A stretch of DNA of 7,491 bases, taken from positions 1 through 7,491 of the forward strand of contig JAUIJG010000268.1 of NCBI GenBank assembly GCA_030431355.1, in the 5' to 3' direction. The translations under genes were made by a program, and so were the position numbers. The notes beneath the pieces are model-generated. The model was not told the origin of the DNA, made no database searches, and worked only from the letters and a program-made list of their open reading frames with translations. How positions within the stretch are numbered: the first letter of the stretch is position 1; every line of letters begins with the position of its first letter. Origin of the DNA: a bacterium. GTDB lineage: Bacteria; Cyanobacteriota; Vampirovibrionia; Obscuribacterales; Obscuribacteraceae. Below are positions 1 through 7,491 of this stretch, in pieces.

Positions 1-3000
1 AATCTCCCTTACCTGAATTCCTTTCTTCTGGGCCAGCTTACTGAATTTTGCGATTCCATCCATGTCTCCGGCGAGCACGGTCTGGCTGGGAGAGTTTTGA
101 TTGGCGATGGAAACCGAGGGGACCGATTTGAGAAGGTCGGAAATCTGTGCTACTGATGCAAGCACCGCGAGCATTGTTCCGTTTTCTGCTGTTGAGGAGA
201 GGATCTGACCACGTTGCCAGGAAACTTTCAGGAGTTCGTCTTCCGTGATGGCTCCGGCAACACATAAGGCCACTAGCTCTCCGTAACTATGTCCTGCCAC
301 CATATCCGGTTTTATGCCGAAAGAGGCCAGAACTTTAGCTACGGCCAGGTCCGCTACTCCCAGAGCCGGTTGCGCGATTCTGGTGTCGGCAAGCTCTTCT
401 TTTTGCTTGAGAGCCAGGTCGTCTCCGAATCCAGGAATTGGAAATACGTAGGAGCTGAGTGATTTTTTCTTCTCTGCTTCCTGGTCCCGTATCGGCATCG
501 GCAACATTCTGTCCGCTTGTTCAAACTGTTGCCTGATTTCTGGGAAATACAAGGATAATTCCCTGAGCATGTTTACTCTCTGGGACCCCTGACCGGGAAA
601 TAAAAATGCAACTTTGTCTTCCGGGCTCATTGGCTGGGAATTGAAGAAAATTCCCCTGGGATCCTTAAAGGTTCGAGGATAATTCTTCTCCGAGGCTTTG
701 GTCGCATCCGTGGAGCAATTGCCCTTTTCTAAAAGTTCTTTTGAGCGAGCCAGCTTCACTTGCAGGTCATCCAGACTCAATGCCACAATCGCAAGGGAGA
801 GTTTCGCCTCTTCAACAGAGGAAGAGCGACCGGCGCTGAGGCTTGCCAGAGTAGTCAATCTTGTCTGATCGATGGAGGTCGCTTCGGAATCCAGACCCAG
901 GGACTTTTGCTGGAAGACAGCATTCAATTCCTTCTCTGTTTTTGAAAGGGCTCGCATCAATTCGATTTCGTTCCTGGCTCTATAAGTGAACAGTTCACCG
1001 GACCAGGTATCGGACACGAATTGATTGACCGGTTCAAGAGGCGATTGGTACTCTTCCAGTACGGCATGAAAGTTGGTACCACCAAAGCCAAACGCACTTA
1101 CCGCAGCTCTTCTTGGTACCCCTTGCGAATTCAGCCAGGGTCTGGATTCTGAATTGATATAGAATGGATTGTCTCCGAACTTGCAGGCCGGATTCGGCTC
1201 TTTTACTCCGATGGTTGGGGGTAACACCTTGTGGTACAGAGCTTTGGCTACTTTGATTGTGGAAGCTAGACCTGCAGTGCACTTGGTGTGACCGATGTTT
1301 GTTTTGACCGAGCCGATGGCGCAGCTTTCTTTTTCCGCACCGTCTTCACTGAAGATCTGACTTAATGCGTTTACTTCCGCTTTGTCGCCGGCCACTGTGC
1401 CGGTGCCGTGGGCTTCCACCAGGCTGATGGTAGAAGGGGTCACGCCGGCATTTTCGTAAGCTCTTTCGAGAGCCAACATTTGACCCTCGGGTCTTGGGGC
1501 CGTCAGGCTCAGGGCTCGGCCATCACTGGAGCCGCCTATGCCTCGAATAAGAGCATAGATTTTATCTCCGTCACGCTCTGCGTCTTCTAAGCGCTTGAGA
1601 ATAATTGCCGCGATTCCCTCACCTAATACAATACCATCGGCTGCCGCATCAAAAGTATTGCAACGCCCTGATTCTGAAAGGGCATGGGTCTTACTGAAAT
1701 TGAGGAAATCTATCGGATTATTATGGGTGTCGGCTGAGCCGAGCACGACCAGGTCGCTGGCTCTGGAACGGAGATCGTTTACACCGACATACATGGCAGC
1801 AAGGGATGAGGCGCAGGCGGCGTCCACGCAGAAGTTGATACCACTCAGGTCGAACCGATTAGATACTCTACCGGCGGTGACATTCGATAAATTGCCTGGT
1901 AGTGAATCTTCTGACCAGTTAGGCATCTGCGCGCGAATCTGGTCTTTTGTCTTCTCATCGAGCAGGTCGTCCAGCTCGTTGTCCATCATGCAACGGATTG
2001 CGTATTTTGCCGCGATAGGACCATGACCGGCGTTTGCCAGGAGCATGGATGCTTTTTTCCTGGGGAATCTACGTTCGCTGTAGCCGGCATCCTCCAGGGC
2101 CTGACGAACCACCTCCAGCATGAGAATCTGCACCGGATCTATCGATTCCAAACTTTTGGGGGGAATGCCGTAGACGCTGGGGTTAAAGACAATGTTTTTT
2201 ATGAAGCCTCCCCACTTGGAGATTGCTTTGTCGCTGGCGAATCTGTCTTTGTCATAAAATTTCTTCCAGTCCCAATGATCCGCTGGAACTTCTTCTATGG
2301 CGTCGACACCGTCTATGATGTTGCGCCAAAATCTCTCCAGGTCGTTTGACATGGGGAGATTGCAAGCCATTCCCACGATTGCTATGGATTCTTTTGGACT
2401 GTTGTGTTCTTTTGCTTGAGAAAATTCCACGATCGGCAGTTGTTTGAGGCAGTCAGTGCCACCGGAAGAAATATCCTCGTGCAATTCTCTAATGGTTTGT
2501 ACGGATTGCTTCAGGCAAGAGAGTTGACCGATCATATACATGCCTCGGGAGAGCTGCTCCTGCTCCGAGACTGCCAGTAACTCTGTGCCTTTTCTTTCCA
2601 GTCCTTTGCTGGCCAGACGCAAGCGACCCAGGTGCATTCTCTCCAGCTCATCTTTGACTTCGGTGCGGGACCTCTTTTCGGCGATTAGCTTTTTCTTTTT
2701 GGAATCGAATTCTACTTTGTAGGGTGTTTCGACGCATCTTATAGAATGACCTGGACCGGTTTCGAGAAGAACCGTGTCATCACATTTGATGGCTTGTTTC
2801 TGAAACTCTTCTACTATGGCACCGGTTCGAACAGCCTCTTCCGTGTAGAGATAGGCTGTTCCAAGGAGCACTCCTATGCGCATCCCTCGGCTAGAGAGAG
2901 GCGCTGCCATCGTCGCCACCATAGCTGCCGATCGGGCGTCATGAATACCCCCGGCAAAGAGAATGTGAAAAGAGTTGTTCTCCTCCGGAATGCTTTTAGT

Positions 3001-4518
3001 AGATGAAAGAAGCACGTCGATCATCTGTTCCCAGAGGATAAAGCTTGATCTCGGTCCTGTGTGACCGCCACATTCGTTGCCCTCGAAAATGAATCGTCTG
3101 GCTCCCATATCCACGAAAGATTTGAGGATTGAAGGGGATGGAACATGGAGGTAAGTGGCTGTTCCTTCTTTCTCCAGCTTTTCCGCCTGGTCCGGCCTGC
3201 CTCCTGCAATCAAAGCGAATGGTGGCTTGTATTTTCTTATCACTTCCATCTGCTCATTACGCATTTGGGAGGGGAGAAATCCGAGAATACCGACACCCCA
3301 GGAGCGATCTCCCAGTAGTTTGCTGGTATTCGACAGTAGGGCTTCAATCTCTTCGCTTCTCATCAGGGATAGAGCAAGAAATGGCAATGCGCCTTCTTCC
3401 GCCACGGACCGTGTGAATTCAGCGTTGTCGCTCACCCTGGTCATTGCTCCCTGTACTATGGGGAACTCTGTCCTGTGAGATTCGGCTAGAGCGGAGCCTC
3501 TGGCAAGAACCTGGTCCTTCGTTGCCAGTTTTGAGTAGGTTCTCAAGTTGTTTAAATAGATGTCTATGATACCGGCGACGGTGCCACCGGATTTTTCTAG
3601 ATTGGTGGCAAAGGCGGCATCCTGTCCGAGAAGGTACATATCCGGCTCTGATTTTAAAACTCCATCAACGGGCTGGCGTCCTGCCAGGATGCGCGATTTT
3701 TTCCGGAGGCACCATCCTTCCAATGATAGTTCTTGAGCCGGAGACGGGTGCGAACCAGAGTTCTCGGAAGATTCTTCTCTTTCTGCGGCGTTAACCGCTT
3801 CTCGTCTTTTGAAATATCGAAAGTTGTGTCTTCCCGGAGCCTCTTCAAGCACCGTTTCGTTTCCGCTTCCATCCAGGGAGCGGATTAAGCGCCTAACTCT
3901 TTCCGGTACATGGGAATCTCTGGCCAGATAGAGCTGATTGTCCAAAACAACTCCGGAGGCGCCGGCTGCTTGTACCGCTGCCACAGAGTGAGGACCGATG
4001 CCTCCTCTAGTCCAAATGGGCACTTCCACAGCATTTACGATTTCTTGGGTCAGGATAAATGAGGTCTTGCTGCCGGATAGACCGTAGGCTTCGTTACCTT
4101 TGGCGACTAAAAGGCTTGCTCCGGCTTTCTCCAACGCTACTGCTTCTCTGGCGCCGAAAACTTCTGCTCCGAGAATGAAGTGTCCGCCTTTATAGGCTTT
4201 CAATGCATCTAACTTCGAGCTTTGATCCGAATCCGTCAGGACAATGGTAAGACCGGTCAAAAAGTCCGACTGTTTTGAATCCACAAGGTTGTTAAGCTGG
4301 CTACAGGTTAGATAAAGACCGAATTTGCCGTCCGGGCAAGCAGCCCTACATATCCTCAGGCTCTCCGCCACTTGGTCGGCGATGTTTGACTCAAGTAAGC
4401 CGCTGAATTCGATGAATCCCAACGCGCCGACGCGAGCCGCCGCGATGGCGATGGCTGGCTTACCTGATTCTCCACAGATTTTTGTTGGTGCTAAGGCAAC
4501 AATTTGGAAGGTCGGCAT
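1..4518 (-). CDS. Type I PKS / PUFA-synthase-like megasynthase, NPD-NPD-KS-AT (partial, 3' end beyond window)
   Basis: Uninterrupted frame of 1506 codons, read from ATG at 4518 and still open at base 1. An in-frame stop lies upstream with no other ATG between, so this start is favoured; no clear Shine-Dalgarno precedes it. Seen: residues ~1-260, a degenerate NPD-like flavin barrel (GNEAYGLSG at 141-149, GGI at 172-174). Residues ~350-600 are a second barrel with the NPD motif GNECGGHTG (480-488, His486) and AGGI near 522. Residues ~710-1155 are a complete ketosynthase with VDAACASS (Cys902), HGTGT (His1037), NIGHTK (His1077) and GFGGTNFHAVLEEY. A linker follows to ~1302. The AT runs from ~1303 with FPGQGSQ and GHSYGE (Ser1411); its catalytic His lies off-window. 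Family knowledge: this KS type belongs to iterative synthases making polyunsaturated fatty acids and heterocyst-type glycolipids, and NPD barrels act as enoyl reductases there (PfaD). Product, carrier domains and AT specificity cannot be read here. Confidence 0.93.
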   Translation of the reverse strand, partial: MPTFQIVALAPTKICGESGKPAIAIAAARVGALGFIEFSGLLESNIADQVAESLRICRAACPDGKFGLYLTCSQLNNLVDSKQSDFLTGLTIVLTDSDQSSKLDALKAYKGGHFILGAEVFGAREAVALEKAGASLLVAKGNEAYGLSGSKTSFILTQEIVNAVEVPIWTRGGIGPHSVAAVQAAGASGVVLDNQLYLARDSHVPERVRRLIRSLDGSGNETVLEEAPGRHNFRYFKRREAVNAAEREESSENSGSHPSPAQELSLEGWCLRKKSRILAGRQPVDGVLKSEPDMYLLGQDAAFATNLEKSGGTVAGIIDIYLNNLRTYSKLATKDQVLARGSALAESHRTEFPIVQGAMTRVSDNAEFTRSVAEEGALPFLALSLMRSEEIEALLSNTSKLLGDRSWGVGILGFLPSQMRNEQMEVIRKYKPPFALIAGGRPDQAEKLEKEGTATYLHVPSPSILKSFVDMGARRFIFEGNECGGHTGPRSSFILWEQMIDVLLSSTKSIPEENNSFHILFAGGIHDARSAAMVATMAAPLSSRGMRIGVLLGTAYLYTEEAVRTGAIVEEFQKQAIKCDDTVLLETGPGHSIRCVETPYKVEFDSKKKKLIAEKRSRTEVKDELERMHLGRLRLASKGLERKGTELLAVSEQEQLSRGMYMIGQLSCLKQSVQTIRELHEDISSGGTDCLKQLPIVEFSQAKEHNSPKESIAIVGMACNLPMSNDLERFWRNIIDGVDAIEEVPADHWDWKKFYDKDRFASDKAISKWGGFIKNIVFNPSVYGIPPKSLESIDPVQILMLEVVRQALEDAGYSERRFPRKKASMLLANAGHGPIAAKYAIRCMMDNELDDLLDEKTKDQIRAQMPNWSEDSLPGNLSNVTAGRVSNRFDLSGINFCVDAACASSLAAMYVGVNDLRSRASDLVVLGSADTHNNPIDFLNFSKTHALSESGRCNTFDAAADGIVLGEGIAAIILKRLEDAERDGDKIYALIRGIGGSSDGRALSLTAPRPEGQMLALERAYENAGVTPSTISLVEAHGTGTVAGDKAEVNALSQIFSEDGAEKESCAIGSVKTNIGHTKCTAGLASTIKVAKALYHKVLPPTIGVKEPNPACKFGDNPFYINSESRPWLNSQGVPRRAAVSAFGFGGTNFHAVLEEYQSPLEPVNQFVSDTWSGELFTYRARNEIELMRALSKTEKELNAVFQQKSLGLDSEATSIDQTRLTTLASLSAGRSSSVEEAKLSLAIVALSLDDLQVKLARSKELLEKGNCSTDATKASEKNYPRTFKDPRGIFFNSQPMSPEDKVAFLFPGQGSQRVNMLRELSLYFPEIRQQFEQADRMLPMPIRDQEAEKKKSLSSYVFPIPGFGDDLALKQKEELADTRIAQPALGVADLAVAKVLASFGIKPDMVAGHSYGELVALCVAGAITEDELLKVSWQRGQILSSTAENGTMLAVLASVAQISDLLKSVPSVSIANQNSPSQTVLAGDMDGIAKFSKLAQKKGIQVREI

Positions 4519-4786
4519 TGGTGGTTTCTGCTGGGACCCATAACTGGTACCCAGGTAGTCTAGGTTCTTTTGTCCTGTTTACCATTGAAACGATCTAATT
4601 ATGTAAAGGGGCAAAAATGAGTTCGGCGTAAGGCTTGAGTCCATAGTCAAGATATACTGCCCTTTGGTCACTTTCTTAGATGAGACGAGCTTAAGTTCAT
4701 CGCTTTTGGTACAGCTTCAATAATGTTCCTAATTTGAATATAAGAGCCTTGTTCACGCTTTTTTGTCGGGATGAACCAGAAATAAA
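4519..4786. promoter_or_regulatory. Divergent intergenic region between PKS and GH3 genes
   Basis: This 268-bp stretch has no convincing coding frame and separates two genes transcribed away from each other, so promoters for both should lie within it. By eye there is a -10-like TATAAG at 4739-4744, about 43 bp before the GH3 start. On the minus strand there is a -10-like CATAAT at 4603-4598, 80 nt before the PKS start. Neither has a good -35 partner at normal spacing. An imperfect palindrome, CTTGA-N8-TCAAG, lies at 4634-4651 between the two candidates and could be an operator. The regulatory role is strongly implied by gene orientation; the individual elements are weak guesses. Confidence 0.5.
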
Positions 4787-6442
4787 ATGCTCCGTAACGC
4801 CATATATAGATCCCTCGCCGTCGCCTTCAGTCCTCAACTGAGGCGGTTGGAGTCCGCCAGTCGTGAGCCGAGGAGGGCTCAGCTGGAGAGATTGTCCGCT
4901 ATTTTAGAGGCAAATCAAGGAAGCCGGTTTGGCCAGGAACACGGCTTTGAATCCATGAACAGCTGGAGTGACTTTTCCCGGGCCGTTCCGGTGAGAAATT
5001 ATGAAGATTTTAGTGAATATATAGAAGCCGCCCTGGGGGGAGAGAAACATGTTTTGACAGGTGAACAGCCTTTCATGTTTGCCACGACCAGCGGAACCAC
5101 CGGAAAGCCAAAGTATGTGCCGGTGACTCGAAGCTATATGGATGAATATCGGCGAGCTTCTGCGGTCTCAATTTTGAACATGTATCGGGATTACCCATCG
5201 ATGGCAAAAGGCAACACCCTCACTGTTGTTTCTTCGGCCAGTGAGGGTGTCGCTCCTTGCGGCATTCCTTTTGGTGCTATTAGTGGTGCAATTTACGGCA
5301 ACGTTCCTTCACTGGTGCGCAAATACTTTGCTCCTATTCCCTATGAAGTTTTTACCATCGCTGACTACGAGACCCGCTACTACACTTTGCTTCGTCTGGC
5401 ACTTACCATGCCTATTTCTTTTCTTATCACACCAAATCCCAGTACCATAGATATTCTTTGTCGGCGATTAGGCTCCAATGCCGAAAGCCTGATAGATGAT
5501 GTGGCCAGGGGAACATTGAACCCGCCCGGCAAAATTGAAACATCTCTTTTTCAGAGTCTTTCCAGGTTCTGTGTTCCTGATGGAAAGAGAGCTAAAGAGC
5601 TCAAATTTTTGTTGGATTCGGAGCGCTTTGTGCCCAGTAACATCTGGCCTGAACTAGCCCTCATATCCTGCTGGACCGGTGCCGCCGCTTCCTTCTATCT
5701 TGAAGACTTTCCCAATTATTTCGGGTCGACGGCGATAGAAGATATGACTTACTGCGCCAGCGAGGGGAGAGGTTCTGTCTATCTCGGACCGGGCAAACAG
5801 ATGCTTGCCATTGATTCCCACTACTACGAATTCATTCCGGAAGCTGAGATCGAGAGCGCCGACCCTCCTATTCTTCTGGCGGATCAGTTGGAGGAGGGGG
5901 AAAATTACTACATCCTCTTCACCACCTCCGGAGGGCTCTATAGATACAACATCAACGATGTAATAAAGGTGACCGGATTCTACAATCGCACCCCTCTGAT
6001 AGAGTTTCAGTACAAAGGCGGAAATGTAAGCTCATTCACGGGTGAAAAGATTACCGAATTGCAAGTGACGGAGGCGATGCGTGCCACCCGCTCCAGGCAC
6101 TCTCTTTCAGTTCGATTTTTTACGCTGATTCCATGTTTTCGACCCAGACCCCATTACGAAGTTTGGCTGGAAGCCAATCCGGGCGGTTTTGATTCCGATG
6201 AGTTGGCACGCACTTTTGACCACTACCTTATGAAAGCAAATATAGAATACGAGTCTAAGCGCCAATCCGGTAGGTTGATGGAGATAGAAGTGCGCAATCT
6301 TCCTCCGGGGACTTATGAGGAGATCCGTGCTCAGCTCAACCGGTCCGGTGTCTCCGATGCTCAGATTAAGTTGAGTCATCTTAACCCTAAGGAATCTATT
6401 CGCTCACTTTTGCAGGATCGGCTTTCTTGCGAGCCGGTATAA
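4787..6442 (+). CDS. GH3 auxin-responsive promoter family protein (acyl-adenylating / acyl-amide synthetase type)
   Basis: The 551-residue protein is the usual length for bacterial GH3 proteins (plant enzymes are slightly longer). Seen: an N-terminal helix-rich region leading into RFGQEHGF (47-54), the ATP-binding loop TTSGTTGKPKYVPVT (100-114), YCASEGRGSVYL (322-333) matching the second adenylate-forming motif, and GLYRYNINDVIKVTGF (383-398, Asp391) followed by FTGEKITE (417-424). A C-terminal domain carries lysines around 528-535. Family knowledge: GH3 enzymes are ANL adenylases that activate a carboxylate with ATP; plant members then join it to an amino acid. Bacterial members are mostly uncharacterised. 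The start is the first ATG after an in-frame TGA at 4772; the Shine-Dalgarno is weak (GGGA about 15 nt upstream). It is divergent from the lipid-type PKS, so it may load or conjugate an acyl chain (inference). It is probably cytoplasmic, as no signal peptide or membrane segment is evident. Confidence 0.92.
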   Translation: MLRNAIYRSLAVAFSPQLRRLESASREPRRAQLERLSAILEANQGSRFGQEHGFESMNSWSDFSRAVPVRNYEDFSEYIEAALGGEKHVLTGEQPFMFATTSGTTGKPKYVPVTRSYMDEYRRASAVSILNMYRDYPSMAKGNTLTVVSSASEGVAPCGIPFGAISGAIYGNVPSLVRKYFAPIPYEVFTIADYETRYYTLLRLALTMPISFLITPNPSTIDILCRRLGSNAESLIDDVARGTLNPPGKIETSLFQSLSRFCVPDGKRAKELKFLLDSERFVPSNIWPELALISCWTGAAASFYLEDFPNYFGSTAIEDMTYCASEGRGSVYLGPGKQMLAIDSHYYEFIPEAEIESADPPILLADQLEEGENYYILFTTSGGLYRYNINDVIKVTGFYNRTPLIEFQYKGGNVSSFTGEKITELQVTEAMRATRSRHSLSVRFFTLIPCFRPRPHYEVWLEANPGGFDSDELARTFDHYLMKANIEYESKRQSGRLMEIEVRNLPPGTYEEIRAQLNRSGVSDAQIKLSHLNPKESIRSLLQDRLSCEPV

Positions 6443-6568
6443 GTTGGCGATGGATATAGATAGCCGGATTTTGCCGGTAAGTGAATTATCTCTAAAGAGT
6501 GTCTATGTACCTGGTGTTACTATGAATCTTTGAGCTTGACAGCCCCGAATATTCGTCTGACAAAGAGA

Positions 6569-7117
6569 ATGGACTCCAAGAGCAGCACTGCTATCGAAAC
6601 AAAGCCTTTAGAAAAGTCTCCCATGTACTCGGGGGATCTGGGCTTACCAAGGCGAATAAAAATTGGAATAGCTCTAACTCTGGCTGTCTTTTTAAGTCCA
6701 ATTCTATTTCAGGGAGCTTATCTAAATGCTCTGACCATCTCCCTGCAAATCGTCAACTATACTTTTTGGGCATACACCATAACTCTTTTACACACTGAGG
6801 TCAGGGCGATTGACCCGCGATACCCTTTTGGTCCCAGGGAATCCATGGTTGGATCACTAATTCCCTTCTCCTATATCTTCTGGAATTTCTACTGGATATC
6901 GGTTATGTGGGAACGTCTTGATATGGGGACACGCGGTTTTCGTTACAGTCATTATTTTGTCGGACTATCGGCTGCGGTGGCAAGCGTTTTGTGTTTTCCT
7001 GATAACCTGGATAAGATACCATCTTTAGTACCGACACTTAGTTTTGTCATTCTCTATACCACTACCTGGTTGTTTACCAGAAGAATTCGTGAATTGCTTT
7101 TCGAGCAATCCCTCTAA
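6569..7117 (+). CDS. Small multi-spanning membrane protein of unknown family
   Basis: No family recognised with confidence. From ATG at 6569 the product is 182 aa; a TTG at 6530 would add 13 residues. Neither has a well-spaced Shine-Dalgarno (AAAGAGA sits directly against the ATG), so the start is uncertain. After a polar N-terminus there are about five hydrophobic stretches, numbered from the TTG: ~43-65, 66-88, 107-127, 142-156 and 165-183. Charged loops lie between them, including VRAIDPRYPFGPRES and WERLDMGTRGFRYSHY. The segment LIPFSYIFWNFYWISVMWERL recalls the 'IPF.N.YW.F' pattern of several small uncharacterised bacterial membrane families, but that is only a resemblance. The gene follows the GH3 gene on the same strand after 126 bp with no obvious terminator between, so co-transcription is possible. 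A role in export or membrane placement of a lipid product would be speculation. Confidence 0.75.
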   Translation: MDSKSSTAIETKPLEKSPMYSGDLGLPRRIKIGIALTLAVFLSPILFQGAYLNALTISLQIVNYTFWAYTITLLHTEVRAIDPRYPFGPRESMVGSLIPFSYIFWNFYWISVMWERLDMGTRGFRYSHYFVGLSAAVASVLCFPDNLDKIPSLVPTLSFVILYTTTWLFTRRIRELLFEQSL

Positions 7118-7133
7118 CTAAATTTGATTAGAG
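7112..7133. repeat. AT-rich inverted repeat at the 3' end of the membrane protein gene
   Basis: CTCTAA at 7112-7117 pairs with TTAGAG at 7128-7133, and the inner bases TAAATTTG also pair partly. The left arm overlaps the stop codon. The stem is AT-rich and followed by TCTCTCTTAT rather than a T-run, so it is a poor intrinsic terminator. It may be a weak terminator, a 3' mRNA stabiliser, or chance. Confidence 0.25.
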
Positions 7134-7219
7134 TCTCTCTTATAACAATGCTTTGTTCAATCTCCTTCTATTTTGTAGTATATTTAACCGCTTCATTCTT
7201 TCAGGATCAGGTGTGACCA

Positions 7220-7491
7220 GTGAACAGAGAACTAGATAACCAAGGTCAGTCCGCCAGCAGGCGGGATGGTCAGGCCCAGGGGGACTGGGCTGGCTTCAGC
7301 TCCACTGCTCTACCTCGCCTGGAAGCGAAGGATGAGGTCGGTAAAGCATTTGGCATCTGGATTCACCCGTTCACCAGACTTCACAAAATTCCAGTTTTCA
7401 GAAAGATCTGGCTTTATCTGGTAGTTATGGTCATATATAGCGTCATAGTCACCTATATCGTCGACCAGGACGAGAAAGTTTTTTCCAATTT
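7220..7491 (+). CDS. Membrane protein N-terminus, possibly bestrophin-family anion channel (partial, 3' end beyond window)
   Basis: Open frame from GTG at 7220 to the window end, 90 codons in view. The start is supported by AGGTG at 7209-7213, six bases upstream, the best ribosome-binding site in the window. The first ~40 residues are polar and low in complexity (Gln, Ser, Gly, Asp). Then comes IWIHPFTRLHKIPVFRKIW, followed by a hydrophobic segment at about 63-81 (KIWLYLVVMVIYSVIVTYIV) and a charged stretch, DQDEK. A short basic amphipathic stretch followed by a first membrane helix fits the N-terminus of bestrophin/UPF0187 chloride-channel proteins, but the diagnostic region (FRTN..YDRWWEGR) would lie beyond the window. 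The call is therefore tentative, and any other membrane protein with an N-terminal helix is possible. It lies 102 bp after the previous gene on the same strand. Confidence 0.6.
   Translation, partial: MNRELDNQGQSASRRDGQAQGDWAGFSSTALPRLEAKDEVGKAFGIWIHPFTRLHKIPVFRKIWLYLVVMVIYSVIVTYIVDQDEKVFSN

Noticed and set aside
1595..2349. Plus-strand open frames of 143 and 108 codons
   Set aside because: They lie opposite the ketosynthase coding sequence, whose catalytic Cys motif is encoded on the minus strand here. Their translations show no recognisable domain, so they are antisense shadows.
3129..3478. Two overlapping plus-strand frames of 95 and 107 codons
   Set aside because: They sit antisense to the second NPD barrel, overlap each other in different frames and resemble no known protein.
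4771..4785. Tiny frame ATG AAC CAG AAA TAA just before the GH3 start
   Set aside because: Four codons only and no strong ribosome-binding site; there is no evidence that it is a leader peptide.
6107..6379. Minus-strand frame of 90 codons
   Set aside because: It is entirely antisense to the C-terminal domain of the GH3 gene, with no recognisable motif.
4787..6442. GH3 gene as plant contamination or a plant-derived transfer
   Set aside because: The gene is intronless, sits in a bacterial-type cluster and has motif variants (such as YCASEGRG) unlike plant sequences. GH3 proteins are known in many bacteria, so no recent plant origin is needed.
6433..6477. Three GCCGG copies near the GH3 stop codon (6434, 6463, 6473)
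   Set aside because: GCCGG is a frequent string throughout this window, the spacing is irregular, and CCGG-N6-CCGG gives only a 4-bp stem without a T-run, so it is not a terminator or meaningful repeat.

Overview
The window shows bacterial gene organisation: long intronless reading frames, compact spacing and a multidomain megasynthase. By eye the G+C content is near one half. There is no rRNA or other taxonomic marker. A PUFA-synthase/HglE-type ketosynthase fused to nitropropane-dioxygenase-like (NPD) barrels, next to a GH3-family acyl-adenylating enzyme, is the kind of gene content found in secondary-lipid-producing bacteria such as planctomycetes, myxobacteria and the cyanobacterial/melainabacterial radiation. 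I cannot choose between these from sequence alone.

Layout. Positions 1-4518 on the minus strand hold one very long open frame. It starts with ATG at 4518 and is still open at base 1, giving 1506 codons in view. Domain order from the N-terminus is a degenerate NPD-like TIM barrel, a second NPD-like barrel with an intact catalytic-type motif, a complete ketosynthase (KS), a KS-AT linker, and an acyltransferase (AT) cut by the window edge. This is an iterative type I PKS of the PUFA/heterocyst-glycolipid family. Carrier, ketoreductase and dehydratase domains would have to lie beyond base 1 or in other genes. A 268-bp region (4519-4786) separates it from a divergently transcribed 551-aa GH3 protein (4787-6442). 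A small multi-spanning membrane protein of unknown family follows (about 6569-7117). Last is the N-terminal part of another membrane protein, possibly a bestrophin-type anion channel (7220 to the window end).

How they may work together (inference). The PKS would build a long acyl or polyketide chain. The GH3 enzyme could adenylate a carboxylic acid, either to prime the chain or to conjugate the finished product to an amine or other nucleophile. The head-to-head arrangement suggests shared control. The small membrane protein could belong to the same lipid locus or simply be a neighbour. The bestrophin-like gene is probably unrelated. No tRNA, rRNA, CRISPR array, insertion sequence or prophage feature was seen.
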